In this document: piece after piece, positions 46,804-60,763 of the stretch | Numbering within the stretch: the stretch's first letter is position 1 | How the letters are laid out: every line of letters starts with the position of its first letter | Assembly (NCBI GenBank): GCA_033060915.1 | Contig: CM065378.1 | Span: 1,133,001-1,197,000, forward strand | DNA length: 64,000 nt | Origin: Euryodendron excelsum | Lineage: Eukaryota > Streptophyta > Magnoliopsida > Ericales > Pentaphylacaceae | Direction of reading: 5' to 3' | Notes under the pieces: model-generated | The model's input: only the letters and a program-made list of their open reading frames with translations | Databases searched by the model: none | Told to the model about the DNA's origin: nothing | Position numbers and translations under genes: made by a program

Positions 46804-48522
46804 GGCATGGTCTCATTCAATTATGCTCATCGAACTCCTCAATTAGGATAATTACACACTAGAATGGATGCATTTAAACTAAATATGATGCTAAACCATG
46901 TCGGGTCTTACCAAGAGAGACAAAGAGAGAGATATTTAGAGAGAGAAAGAGAAGGCTATAAATATATGAATTGTACTTTGAAAGAGAAAGACTGTTAGAA
47001 TTTTAAAAATTTTTACTTTCTTAGCTCACCTTTTATTTCTTTCTATGTAAAGTACCACAAAAGTGAAACTCATTGATGACGATCTTTTTAGGGGAAAAAT
47101 CAAAAGTGAAGGAGAAATTGTCAAACGATCTTAACCATATATTGTTTATAAAAATAAATTACAGCCGTTGGATACAAATGTAAGAAAGATATTTTTAAAA
47201 AAAATTGTGTTTTATTATATAGATTTATCTTAAATTTTAAACTTGACTTGTAGATAGGATTACTATAAATCAGGGCTTGAGTGGAGGAAAATAGGGAATA
47301 GAGAGATAAAAGGAAACCAAAGGTCAGTAATTGTAAGTCTTTATTCATCACTCTACATGTGTTTGTATTTTGGTAAAATTTTTTGTACAAATTTTATGAA
47401 AGAATAGCTATGTAACATGATTGGTATGCATTAAGTTATTAGGTACATGATTTGACAGATCATGGTAGAGTTACTTAGACAGCTTTCATTTTTTGTAACG
47501 AGATTTGATACTCATGATGCTACTCTCAGCTTTTGACCTTCTTCCAGGCGATATTTCTATGCACAATTCCTTTCATTCGTAACCACGATATCTTTGCGAT
47601 CGATGGACCTCCGTCCCCATGGTATCTTCCAGTACTTGCGTCCTCTATTTCCTTAACTACATACAATCTGTTTGTATATCCATACGCACATATTTATCTG
47701 CGATCAATTTATAGAAGTGATTTTATTGATATCTCTATTCATTGATTTTGAATTTTGGATTCGGTTATTTCTGTCTTAGTCCTCTGGGCTCTCTGTTGTG
47801 TTAGCTCATGCCCACTGCGTCCTGCAGGTTCCCAACTCTAGGTAGTCTGATTTCTCACAAACAAGGCCCAAGCTTTTCAAGTATGTCCTAATCTGGATTC
47901 AAAGAATTTGATTTTATCTAATATTAACTAACACACCAACAAAAACACACATGACACACACACATGCATATTCAATCCTAAATTTCATCCTTTTTGCGAT
48001 CCTAGATTCTAATTGTTTATTTTCTTTTTCCTTTTCTTTTCATTTCATTAGCGCCAGGTTTTCATTATATCAGTAACAGAATTTTGTTTTTGGGTTATAG
48101 AAGAGGTGGTGCGACAAAAACTCTCTTGCCTGGAGAAGATGGCAAATGCAGCTCGGCTCTGTTTGGTTTTCTATGTCAAAGCACTACAATCATATTATTG
48201 AAAATCGCCACATTTCTTCTCAATCACCCTCATATTTCCCATTTGTATTCTACCCCCTCCTTCATCCTCTTTCTCCCCTCTTTACACCAAACTCTTCCAT
48301 CCCAACTTGCTGTAAAAATTCTATGTTTTCATGCACTGGTGGCAATTGCGGCAACAATGGAGTGGGGACATTCTATTTTTTCATGCACAGTAACTGATAA
48401 TCTCAATTTTGTTCCCAAACTTTGTTTATCCCGTATTCTTTCACCCATCATTAATTAATGCGTGATTCCTAAAATCACTAAATACCATTCAGTTCAGTTC
48501 ATGTTTCAAAAATTTACACCGA
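46804..48522. other. Intergenic, no gene recognised
   Basis: Two modest open frames (47533-47745 and 48084-48458) lack recognisable domains or credible splice partners. Composition at about 47500-48450 is more gene-like than the flanks, so an ancient gene or element fragment is possible. Confidence 0.4.
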
Positions 48523-49178
48523 TCTTATATACTACATACTATAATTGAGCCAAAATCTCACTACGCTTTTTAAGAAATTTTTTGGATTTTTAATAAAATA
48601 ATAACACACAGGTTCTCTTAACCTAATGACTAAAGAGGAATTCATACTTTCCAAAATGAAAAGTTCATAATCTATATTGAACATAAAAACAAATCTTTTC
48701 AAAATTAAATCTCCATAATATATATAGAAAATAAAAAAAATTGATGCTTCATAAAATGGAAACTCCATAATTGGTAGACTCCTTAAAGCCACTCTTCATT
48801 AGCCAAAATATATTTCTAAAGGGTTTCCTTATTAATATGTTTAAATTTGTTCTTAGTAATTAAACCTATCAAAGTTGCGTATAAGAGTTATTTTTTTATT
48901 TTATAAATAGGAGTATCTGATTACTTAACTTAATTATTATCAAAATATCATTTTAATCAAACAAATAAATCTTGAGCAAGAAACTTCCTTACATTATCGA
49001 ATATAACTTTTATTATTCCAATACTTAAAAATTATCCAATGATTATGTAGATGATACATTACATTTTAGTAAATAATTCCAGTTTTAAAATACCCATGAT
49101 AATACAATATATTTGTGAAACTATTATTTTCTTGAATGTATATTTTCTTTATTCCGTGCATAGCATGGTCATTGCTAG
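48523..49178 (+). mobile_element. Short non-autonomous Helitron, 656 bp
   Basis: Starts A/TCTTATATACTACATAC at 48523. Ends with hairpin CCGTGC-ATA-GCATGG (6 pairs, one G-T type), then TCATTGCTAG/T at 49178. The hairpin resembles that of the copy at 43557, but the orientation is opposite. No coding sequence. A (TA)n run follows directly. Confidence 0.72.
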
Positions 49179-50696
49179 TATATATATATATATATACTAT
49201 CTTATCCCATACAAGCTTTGTGTGCAATATTTTATACCCCATACACTAGATAATTATGAAAGACAAATTCATGGAGATTATACACCAACTATTCATTATT
49301 CTGTATAATCTTTAATCCCACATGTACCCAAAAATTTTCAAGATAAATCCATAAAAAATGCCTAAAGAAAAATTACTTTGTTTAAGCAAGAATACCATTC
49401 CTGTTTTTAGAGGGGGAGGGGGAGGGGGCTGAGGTTTAAACCTGGACTTAAGAGCAGGGTATTAGAGTCAGTAATTACTAGGATAATCCATCAGCCCAAG
49501 ACTTGTGCTAAACACCTCGATTTTTAAGACGTGAATTTATTAGTATCTTATACACTCCATCCACCTCGTTCGTTTTTATTTAGGACTTCAATAAGTCAAA
49601 ACATAAGTTGAGTAACTTTCGAGGATTATCCTCTATAAGAAGTGTAAAATGAGTATGAGCATATTTAGAGGTGGAGAAGTTAAAGGATAATTTTGAATTA
49701 GATACAAGTTTAAAATATTAATGTCCTTAATGCAGAAAAACTAACCGAGATGGAAAGATGATCTTATTAAGCTTACTAATAACTATTAGCAGCTAGGGTA
49801 GTCTTGAGCGAGTCGGGCCTACACTAAGATATAAATTTCATTGGCCTAAAACTAAATTTCAAACCCACCAAATTAAAAAAATTACATTCCTAAACAACTT
49901 CAGGCCTCCCATTTCACTTAAAATTTGTTTAATAAATATTTTGTAAATAATATTAAATAACATAAAATTTAATTATATATATATTAAAATATAAAAATAT
50001 ATTATTTTATACACATGTTAGATCGAGTCTGTGTTTCAAAAATAATTCTTAAATCTATGCATTAAACTAATCAAACTTAAAAAAAAAATTTTCAAATTTC
50101 TAAACGTACATAAGCAGGCCGCTTTCAAGCCATGGCCACGCCTATTAGCAACTAGCGCTAGGACAGAAAACGAGTACTAGTTGTTATGTAAAGGGCAAAA
50201 AAAAATTATAGTGCTATCGTTCCGTGGAGGACTGATATGGAGTCTCACGCGCGGTTTGACGCGAGTGAAAAGGGCGGCAATTAAATATTAAGTACTAAGT
50301 AGGCCTTGTCGGATTGGGCCCCACATTTTCCGTACTTTAAAATCTAGTTTGGGCCTGCGCCCCTTCTCTACTGTGACTGGTTTACAAGGAATTATTCAGT
50401 GTTCCTGAGTACCAAGTTAAGCACCATGTTGCTTTGTTCTACCCTCTCGTGATTGTATGGGGGCATTCAGCCTAGTTAGAAGGCGTAAAGCCATAAGCTA
50501 TAAGTTCTTTTAAAAAGTAATTCTTTACAAAGATATGTAAAGTCCTTACATGCTTTTTTCAGTAGTAATTCGGTAAGCAGGTTTTTTAAAAAAGCTTTTT
50601 GAAGGTGAGCCATTTCAAACATATATTATAAGTTATAAGATGAAAAAATCAGTTATTTCCAAACATCATCACTCGATTCTTAAAAAGAAATTTAAA
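49179..50696. other. Intergenic, no gene
   Basis: Begins with (TA)n and contains a G-rich GGGGGAGG repeat at about 49411-49430. The rest is AT-rich sequence without supported features. Confidence 0.5.
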
Positions 50697-51309
50697 GGTT
50701 AATTTCACTTAAATTTTTTGAAGTTTTGTATATCGGTACTTATGCCTACTATCTTTCAAAAATATACATTTAAACCCCTGAAATTTTATGTTATCAATAC
50801 CTAGACCCCCGCCGTCAGATCTCTTTACAATTTTCTGTTTGTTGACTATATTGACTGCATGAATTGACCATTATACTCTCATTTTGCCTTTAAAAATTGA
50901 AAAAAGACATTTGCTCTTATTTTTTACATTGGAGCAACAATGAAAAATTATCTTTAAAAAACCAAGTTCCCCCTCCCTCCCCACCCCCAACAACCGCTGG
51001 AATTGCAACAGACATAATTGTTCAGAAAGTGAAGTATTTTTCATATAACAGGAAAAAAAAAATATTTTTATATTTTCGACGTAAAAATTAAAAAAATAAC
51101 TTGTTACCTATCCAATAATGGAAAACATTACTCAAAACATTTTTGACAGTAAATATAATTACATTCTCTAAGAAAATATAATCACGTAGGTATTGATTAT
51201 GCCTAAAAATATTTTGGAGAGTGAGTCGGTTGGAAGATTGAGTTACATATATATATGTGTGTGTGTGTGTGTGTCTGTGTATAATATAAAATTAATCTGT
51301 GTTGTGTTT

Positions 51310-51350
<41 letters not shown>

Positions 51351-51994
51351 GAAAAAAAATAGGAAAAGGAGTGTGTTGTGTGGGGTTAAAATGAGTGTTG
51401 TGGTGGCTGTGCATTGAACGCATTAAAAGAGTAGAATTCTACACAGAATGGCGAATGAAAAATGGCAAATGAAAGTAATAACATAATGTTTCAATGGAGA
51501 AACTTGCCGACAATGTAGCATAATAGAATTCATGAACATTCACCCGTGTATTTGACTTAACATTTGAAATTTTTTGAACTGAAACTCGAAATAAAAAGCT
51601 CCTTGATGGGTGAGTCGTCTCCCTGATGGTTGTGGTCTCTGCGAACATACAGTGGTATAGATAGTGGAATCTCCACTTCATTTGGTATGTACATGAAATA
51701 TACGGGATTTCTAGGTGGAGGGGTAGTGGGGAGACAGAGAAGAGAGAGAATGTGGAGGGGGGGGGGGGGGGGGGGGGGTAACTGATTTCTTGGAGATGAG
51801 AGAGAAAGGGAGACTAATTGACTGAGTCAAATTTGAGGGGAAGAGATTGAATAAAGTAAAAAGACAAAAATTGCCCCTTACAAGCAACAGTAGTTAACAT
51901 ATGGTACTAGCAGGGGTCAAAGTGCTTATATTTAAAAGTGATGAGTTTAAGTGTTGATATGCAAAACCTCAAGAGGTTTCGGTGAAATTCACCC
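50697..51994. mobile_element. MULE-like non-autonomous TIR element, 1.3 kb
   Basis: The left end GGTTAATTTCACTTAAATTT and the inverted right end GGGTGAATTTCACCGAAACC begin long inverted repeats (over 45 bp, continuing TTGA.GTTTTG.ATATC..ACTTA). The flanks are AAATTTAAA (50688-50696) and AAAATTCAA (51995-52003), 7 of 9, matching a 9-bp Mutator-type duplication. No transposase. Inside are (GT)n (about 51255-51274), (GA)n (about 51316-51346) and a G22 run (51757-51778). Confidence 0.75.
51757..51778. repeat. G22 homopolymer
   Basis: 22 consecutive G within the MULE-like element. Confidence 0.95.
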
Positions 51995-54900
51995 AAAATT
52001 CAATAGGTAGGTGGTAGTACCTTACGTTATGATATTTATTCTTTATCTGTTTGGTGGGCTCCACACTGCTATATGTAAATTTTGTGACAGTACTAACTTA
52101 CCTTAAAATTTGTACCTTTAAATTTGTCCACCTAGGTACATATTTAAAGAGCAAAAATTACGTAATAATCCAAGGACATTGAATAATTTTTCTGACTTCC
52201 TCTTATCTTCCAACGTCTCCTACTCTACTGCAGCGTCGGATTCAAACGCGAGGCCCGAGCAGTCTTTAGGTGCAAAAATTATTTGAGCTACATCATTTTT
52301 ACTCATACTTTTATAATAAAATGTGTCATTCTTTACCAGCTGACACCTGAGATGAGTTCGGTATGTTCGGAACCTCTTAGCAGATGTAAGAAGAGCAAGT
52401 ATGATATGACACCCTAATACCATTGAATAATTTTTCCTTAAGAAGTTATAGAGCATTTGTTTTTGTGTATATTTGGTTTTGATTATTGCTTTTTATCCCC
52501 TTCAAGTTTAAGAATAATGGCTTCGATTTTTTATATAAATTTGTTATTAATTTTTTTCTTTCACAAATGACTTTAAGCTAGTAAAAGGGCCAAAATTCAA
52601 AGCTAAAAAACCGCTAAAATACTACATTGAAATGAACTTTAAATGTTAATTTTTACAAATAAAATATTAAGGTTTTTTTATTTTTATTGTAGTGATTTAC
52701 TACATTAAACTTTGCCATAATGATTAAACTTCAGAAAAGACAAAAAGTAGAATAAAGTGTGTGCCCCAAAATAGTAATTGTTATTTATATGTTAATTTTG
52801 AACAATACTAAGATGAAAATTAAAATAAAATGTGTACGTCAAGATCATTATTGTTATTTACATATTAATGTTGAACAATATTAAAAATTTTAAATTTCAA
52901 ATGATTTATACAGGCATATATAATTTTTTTATATGTTTAAAATTAATTCTAATTTTTAATATGCCAAATAAGTTATAGAGACGTCTCCAATAATTTAAGT
53001 AGATATTTACAAAAGATAAAACTTAACTAAGTACATAATGCCTGCTTGATTTTATTGAAAATTCTACGTTTTCAGTGATTCAAGTAATTTAGTTAGTACT
53101 AACTGAATGTTAATACAACATATTTGTTAGCAAATAAGAGTGTCTTGGGCGAGGGTTGTTGTTCTTGGTTGTCTACCCTCGATGAGGCGTCATGGCCCAT
53201 ACATTCATACGATTTGAAGGGGTGTTGGGGCTTCATGTCTTTTCTAATCCAATTATACAAAAAAGGAAAACTACCACATGCTAATAGTGGTTCAACCCAT
53301 ACATTCACACGATTATTGAATTGGTCCAATCATGTGCTTAGGGTTCCCAATTAGTGTTTGTTGGGATGTCAGCATCAGAGTCCTGTAATGGATATATATA
53401 GATGATGAGGGTGGTAATTAAACTTAGGAGGAGGCACCTCCTTCAAATTTTGCCCTCACTACTTGCCATGGCAAGATCGCCCTAACCATAGCCATAAAAA
53501 TAAATCATGAATGTTGGGTCCCCAATTAGAAATATTTCCCTCTTGTTTGTTTTCTTTGAGTGTTTTAAAAATTCAATTAACTAGAGAGACAGTTTTGTAA
53601 GAGGTGTTTAATCAACTACTTTGATTTTCTTGTGGCAAAACACAATCATCATTATGAAGAAACAGACGAGCTGTATACAAATGATTTTAATTTCTAAATT
53701 GTATTATTTATTATTGGCTATATAATAAAAGGGAATTTGGCTCCTCTTCAGTTCTAGAGGAAACTAAAGATATCTAATTTAATAAAAATGAGAGATCAAC
53801 AGTTGTGAAAGAAAAACGTCACTAGATCTCTTGATTAAACCCAAAATAGTTTAGTATATGTTTTGGTTTATTAAATTACGTTTTTTAAATTCATAAATTC
53901 TTTAGAAATACACAAACGAAATTATAACTGATTCTTATAATTCGTAAATTATTTAAAATAATAACTATGCTATGATGACTTATCAAGCTATTGTTGTGCA
54001 AAGGTTGCTGTTTTGATCATTCTCTTAAACAAACTTGTTTTAATATGTCAAGTTAATTATTATTTTTTTTTACAATGAAAATAGATATTAGATATGCCAT
54101 TGAGTATATCACCTTAACTAAGATAAATCATCTCCTTCTAAATCTAGAAACTAGGCATTCTTGAATCTTGACCATATCATGTATGACGTTGAGAGGACTC
54201 AAACTCATAACGTCAACAGTGAAATTATTTGTCAGTAATGGATGCCTGTCAACAATATAGATTTGGCTATATGTAAACAAAATTAAATAATAATTTCAAA
54301 TTGATGGATTTACATTTGAGAGAGAGATCGAGTGAGCCTATACTCATTGTTAGAAACAACTAGTAGGTATAGTCAACTATTGACTCCTTGATTAAATAAT
54401 TATAAGAGAAAAACACGTGATATATCATTTGTGTATTTATTTATCATAATCATGACGTAGTTATAAGTACATGTTTGTACTATTTACGTATAATACTCGT
54501 ATGTACATATAAATAAAAAAAACTTTCGTCTTTCGTTTAAATTTGAAACCTAATGAAAAATGCAAAAAAATACTTGTTTTTTTTGAGTTGGATCGTATAG
54601 TACGCATATTAAATATTTTACGTATTATATTTTTGAAAAAAAAAAACTCAATTAAAAAATTAGATATAATTGAATATAATTTTAGTATATTATTAATTTT
54701 ATACTTAATATATAATTATAATAGTACAATTATTAACCATTAAATTCATTTGACTTTATCAATTATAAAAAAAGCTTGTATAACTCATAATTTGTGTATT
54801 TTATTCAACTTTATCAATTATAGAAAAAGCTTATATAACTCATGATTTGTGTATCTTTCCTAGTACCATGCCCTATATATTTGTGATATTTTTCTAATAC

Positions 54901-57900
54901 TTGATATATTTAAATTGTTAAGCAAATTTTTCTATAACTTCATATTAATACTCAAAATATTAGATCATAAATTAAAATTGATAAATTAATCCATTCTTAT
55001 ATTAAGTATTGAAATAAAAAGATAAAAAAATATAATTTATTTATCTACCGCTTTAATTTAGTTATTTGTTAATAATATGTTTTAGAAAATTGATATATGT
55101 AACAAAAATACTACCTACTAACATATATAAAAATAAATTACTTATAAATATTACCGTATTTTTTATTCCGACTTTTTAACTTATGTTCGTATGATACCCG
55201 AATAATTATATATTCATTTTTTTGACGTTCTTGTATTTTTATGCCAAATTTTCTTACTGTATTTTTTTTAAAAAATTTTATATTAAACTCGTACGTATTA
55301 TGTACCATTCTTTTGCCATCCCGTATTTTACTAACTAATTTATAAGAAATAGTGGTTTAAGTATATAAGTGACAATTACAACTTATTATTATAGAGTGAT
55401 CAAGAACAATTATGCTTTGTTTTTTTTGTATTAGTTCATTTATAACTGAGACTTATAGCAACTAAAGTTAAAATAGTCAATAGATAAAATATAAACAGGA
55501 TACCATACCATTTGGGAAAAATGCTCAAATAAAAGATAGAGTATTTTGCAAATAGTGAATACAAACTTTCAGAAGTAAAAAATTTTATTTTCTAAAGGAA
55601 TCTTGTCTAGTTGACTAACAAAATTATTTAGTTAGGAATGTCTTGAAATTTTTGCTAAAAAATTTTATTTTCAAAAGATCTTATGTTTTTAAGTATCACA
55701 ATCAATTATTTAGGAATTTAAAAATATTTAAACCTTTTTCTCTATTTCATTTTATATTTATGATAGTTAAATTAGCTTCCTAAAGTATGAGAGAGAAAAA
55801 GAGATTTTTTGGGGATAAAAATAAAATATTTTTTGGTAAATAAAAATTGAGTGTGATAATTGGTCATATTAATGTTAATTGTTGGGGAAAATAGACTATT
55901 TATAAAAAGGCTAAAAGAGGGGGAAGGATTGAATGGGTGGATTGGTGTAGGTGAAAAAAAGTTAAGAGACTAGGTAGTATGAGTAGTGGGTTACTCGGTA
56001 CTAATTCCTATAAAATAATAACATATAGTGTATTAATATAACATGAATTTTTGGTATAGTAGAGAGACTTTTAAGGAAACGCCCTATCAGGTTTTATTAT
56101 GTGGCATTTTTTTTAAAAGTATCTCCACTACATTACAAATTCAGATTATTGATGTATTAACACACTACGTGTCACTTTTTAATAGACATTACTACCGAAC
56201 ACTCAATATTACTTAACTGGCCCTAAACTTTTCTCCGGTGTAAGGGCAGGGGGAGGGGGCATGGGGAGAAGTGGGGGTGAGACAAAGATAATATTTTAAT
56301 TGAAGTAATTTGAATTATATAAATTCTAAGTAAGTTCTTGTAGATTTAGGACTCTAGTGTTGTTGATTATTGACCATATTAAAACAAAACTCAATAGATA
56401 TTTGTGCATAAAAATCAATAGTACTAGTAGTTAAAATATAAGGCAGTTTAGTCAGGTGTGCCGCCATGCTCCTCCCTTTTCGACTTATATGAGCCATTCT
56501 TTTTCTTTGTTTATGGTGGAATGCCAATTCTAAATAACACGTCAAAAGTGAAGTTTAGCAAAGGGTGAATGCTTAAATCGGACACGCAACAATCGTAAGT
56601 AGGCTATGTGAGACAACACACACTCCGACCCGATGATAGAACTAAAAATCCTCTTTTAACTGCCTTTTGATATACTCAATTAGATGGTCCGTAACTCTCC
56701 TCCAACCCGAGACGGCACAATGATTTTGGTTTGGATGTTAAAACTTCAAACAAAACCTGTCATGTATTGATTTAATTATTACATTTTAACCTTTATTTGC
56801 ATAAATATCTAAGTTTAAGCATGAGAAACATGTTAATATGCAGGACTAAACTTTTTGTATGAAACATAAAATAAACTTCTATTCAACATCAATAACTTAT
56901 AAAATAGATAAATTAATTATTTCTTAGACAAAAAAATAGAAGAGTAGAATCCACAATCACTACATAAAAATTTTGATATTTTATTGAATTAAAGCCTTAA
57001 AGACAGTTTTAAATTGTGGGAGTGCAGTAAAATAAATTTTTAATAGAACTTAATAGATATATATCCTACATATAGAAGAGTTACTCAAAAGTTAATGGGT
57101 GCCATGGTACCCCAGCCATAGTAGACAATGAATCCCATGCAATTTATTAATGCCATTAAATGATCTTTAATTTATTGATGGCATTTATTTTTATTTATAA
57201 CAATTAAATCATTACACTTCTAATTTATTATTATACTGTATTAACAAATTTACAAGAAACTAGATAGTGATAAATGATATCTTCTCCAGCTCCCCACTCG
57301 TGTTACATACACCACCATATCAACAAATTATTGGCCCCACAAAATTTTTGACCTATATATAAACAAGAAAATGGTAACATACAATTATATGCTTCTAATC
57401 AATGGTATATAGATTCACTATCAACAAGATAATCTTGATTAAGTTTCACACAAGTATTTATACAGACATGTGTGCATCTAAAATAAATCCAGCCACTTTT
57501 TGTAAGCATAAAATTTTCTGACAGTTTTGAAAAAAATTAATAGAATGGCGAAAAAAAAAAAATTGATCTTTTAAAACACATAGAAAGCGCACTTGGATAT
57601 TCTAAAAAAAGAGACACTCGGGCTAAAAGTTTTGGAAATGGACTGAAACTAAATGGAACAGATAAACAAAAAACAAAAAAATTACAATAAGATCAATATA
57701 ATGTAACCATTCATAAATCTCTATTTTTAGGTTTGATTATACATACAAAATTTTGATGGATTTTGTTATATCATTAAAAACATGGCTTGAACCATATTTT
57801 AAAAGGTGAAAGCGACTATTGAAACCTATATTTCCTTTTAAAAGAATAATTTAAAGGATATAGATTTCCTCTAAGTAGCAAGGGTTGTAAAAATTCTTAC

Positions 57901-57934
57901 TATTTATATAATCAAGCAGAGCAATTTTTTTTTT
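51995..57934. other. AT-rich intergenic region, no gene
   Basis: Long AT-rich stretch with scattered short ORFs. A slightly more complex patch at about 53120-53340 gives overlapping 76-codon frames on both strands with no recognisable domain. Imperfect local repeats include two ACTTTATCAATTAT.AAAAAAGCTT segments at about 54755 and 54810. Confidence 0.5.
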
Positions 57935-59260
57935 TAAAATGTCTTACATAACATCAACGAATGAGATTGATTTGCTCACGATCTAATGGTATTATTTACA
58001 AGACTCTTCTTTTTACTTTTTACTCTCGTTTCTCTCTTCTTCTTCCCAACGTCTCTTTCTATCTAACATTAAATGCTTTCAACTACTTTATTTTTTTTAA
58101 ATTTCTTTCTATCTTTATTCTCTTTCTTTTCACTTTTTTCTTTTTTCAATTTCTTTCTATCTTCTCTTTTTTTCCCCCTCTTTGTTTTTTTCTTCTTATT
58201 TTTCACTCTTTTTTTCTCCACCTATCAGTCATACCTCTCTCTTCACCATAGACCTACCAAATATAGTGCAAAAATTAATAAAGTGAATTCTATCCAGTGG
58301 CCAAACACCCTCATCACCCGTAACTACTGCGCTCCCTATTCAAATTCACAAATTAAGAACTTCGGTATAATTTTTAGTTGATTAGGATATTTGTAATATA
58401 TTATAAATATTAATATAAAAATATTTAAACAGAATTTGTGCATAATAAAATAGTTGAATGAGAATGTCACTTTGCAACAGAACACCTATCATAATTAGTC
58501 TTAAATAAAAAAAAATATGATTGTCAGATTATGAATTTTTTGTACAAAATTTTTTAATCATAAAAGAAATAATCAATACCAATGAATAAATCTATATAAT
58601 AAAGCATAATGACTTTTTGAAAATGTCCTACGTGGCATCAAAGATGGGATTGATTTGTCCACAATTTAACGATATTATTCACAAGACTCTTCTTTTTCTT
58701 TTTTTTACTCTCATTTCTCTCTCTCTCTCTCTCTCTTCCTCTCAACATCTCTCTCTCTCAAATTAAATACTCCCAACTACTTTATCTTTTTTCAATTTCT
58801 TTCCATCTCTTCCTTTCTTTCCCTTTGTTTTTTCCATTTTATTTTTCACTCTTTTTTTCTCCACCTATCAGCCATACCCTTTTCTTCACCATAGGTTGAC
58901 TAAATATAACGCAAAAATTAATAAAAAGAATATGTCTTCAGTGGCTAAGCACCCTCATTATCCGTAATTACTACACTCTCTATTCAAATTCAAAAATTAA
59001 GAAATTCAATATAATTTTTAGCTGATTAGGATATTTGTAATTTATTATGAATATACATCTAAAAATATTTAAACATAATTTGTGCATAATAATATAGTTG
59101 AATGAGAATGTCACTTTGCAATAGAATACTCATCATGATTAGTCTTAAAAAAAAAATATGATTGTCAAATCATAAATTTTATGTACAAATTTTAAATTTT
59201 ATGTACAAATTTTTTTAATCATAAAATAAATAATCAATACCAATAAATAAATCAATTAAT
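57935..59260. repeat. Tandem duplication of a 0.66-0.68-kb Helitron-like unit
   Basis: The first copy (about 57935-58585) and second (about 58610-59260) share many blocks, such as ATTCACAAGACTCTTCTTTTT, CTCCACCTATCAG, AAATATAACGCAAAAATTAATA and AATCAATACCAAT. Offsets range from 661 to 683. The junction contains TCTATATAATAAAGCATAATG, a typical plant Helitron 5' end, so the unit may be Helitron-derived. Long pyrimidine tracts explain the phenylalanine-rich open frames here. Confidence 0.8.
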
Positions 59261-59459
59261 AATTTGTAGTGAGTTATTTAATAATAATAATAATAATGCC
59301 AGAGCTACTAGTATATTTTACCGGACTCTCATCACAGATGGATATAAGGTGATGGGATTTATATTATTTAATACATATAGGATTTACTTACTTGAGTTTA
59401 TTTGTGATGAAAATCCAATAAAAATAGGGGTAGTTGTAGCATTTTTTTAATAATAATTG

Positions 59460-60000
59460 TGGGCCCAATGAGAGCCAAGCCCGAGACAAAAAAAGACTAG
59501 CGGCCATGGAGGTCGGCCCAGTACTGTCGACTTTGTGGTCCAGGCTTGTGTCGGCCGTTAATCAATTTCCAAGAGGCTGGTCCAAGAATTCTAATCCAAA
59601 AATTATAAGGATTAAAGGATCCAACAAATATAAATCTCATTCCTAAATGGACTAGGACAAATAAAGGATAAATTCAACACATTAAACTGACCCAAAAGGA
59701 AAAAATGTTAGGAGGAGATTGATTCTAATTCTCAGAGGGAACATGGCATTTCGAAACTTATAAATACCTCATGCACTAAAAGAGCAAGGTAAGTTCACTT
59801 GAGTTCTACTTATCAATTATTTGTTCACATCATTGTGGTTAAGTTTGCTAACTTAATCATTAGAGTGCCATCGGTCTTAAGAGGGTCGACGCATTCTTAT
59901 TGCCTTCTTCTCTTGCAGATTGCTCATACTCATTAATTTGGTTCGCGTATTGAATCAAACTTTCCAAAAAATTCACTTAAAATAATCATTTGTATCTCAG
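59460..60000 (+). mobile_element. LTR-like remnant
   Basis: GC-richer island starting TGTGGGCCCAATGAGAGCC. A TATAAATACC box (about 59759-59768) is followed by GTAAGTTCACTTGAG and then AACTTAATCATTAGAGTGCC and GGGTCGACGC. This order resembles the U3-R-U5 part of plant Ty3/gypsy LTRs. No mate LTR, PBS or target duplication was found. Confidence 0.4.
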
Positions 60001-60512
60001 TTGTAAAGATACAAATTGTTAAAATGGCTCAAATTGATTTTGCCCACAACTTTATGGCCATAATTAATTTTTTTATTTCAATTTTTGATTCAAAGTTATT
60101 AAAGTCGAGTGTCGTAAATAAGAGTCATTGCTAGTCTTGTATATGTGATAGCATATTATTTAATCATGTATTTATATTTTAACTATTTATTTGAATATTT
60201 TTTTATAAATTTAGTAATTCTATGAATGATGTCTAGAATTTTAAAAAAAAAATAGATTAACATCACAGATTTAATATGACTATCACGGACACAACACGTA
60301 AGTAATTCCTCTAACCTAAATTGCAGCATATCCTTGTCCTAATTTAAAAGCGTGTTGGCAAACCACCCTTTTAATGATGTAAGTAAGATTGTGACCACTC
60401 ATTGAAGCATTGATTTCTTACCAGTGAAACCTTATTGTTATTGATGATAGAAAAATTGATGATCCACGTGCCTTGATGTCCAAAATTTTTGTTGCAATAA
60501 ATAAGGGGAGAG

Positions 60513-60680
60513 CCCATAGTAAGAACCATGAGGTCACCTTTATTCTAGAATTTCTCAAAGCTAAAAACGTGATGCGCGCTGTAACGTGTGTCGGAACCCA
60601 TAGTAAGAACCATGAGGTGACCTTTATTCTGGAATTTCTCAAAGCTAAAAACGTGATTCGCGCTGTTACATATGTCACAC
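60513..60680. repeat. 84-bp tandem duplication
   Basis: CCCATAGTAAGAACCATGAG occurs at 60513 and 60597, exactly 84 bp apart. The following approximately 60 bases of each copy are nearly identical and the last 20 are diverged. The period is a multiple of three, so both strands stay open across it, but no domain is recognisable. Confidence 0.9.
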
Positions 60681-60712
60681 CACGCCCTTGACATATGGAT
60701 ATGTAAATAGGC

Positions 60713-60716
<4 letters not shown>

Positions 60717-60759
<43 letters not shown>
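60717..60759. repeat. (TC)n microsatellite
   Basis: 43 bases of perfect TC repeat, 40 bp after the 84-bp duplication. Confidence 0.97.

Positions 60760-60763
<4 letters not shown>

Noticed and set aside
47533..48458. Possible gene fragments (70 and 124 codons), and a GIVHRNI kinase-like string on the opposite strand
   Set aside because: The kinase-like match is a few residues without any flanking kinase motifs; no splice structure or domain supports a gene.
57961..58381. Phe/Ser/Leu-rich frames of 96 and 102 codons
   Set aside because: Produced by long CT/T tracts within the tandem Helitron-like unit.
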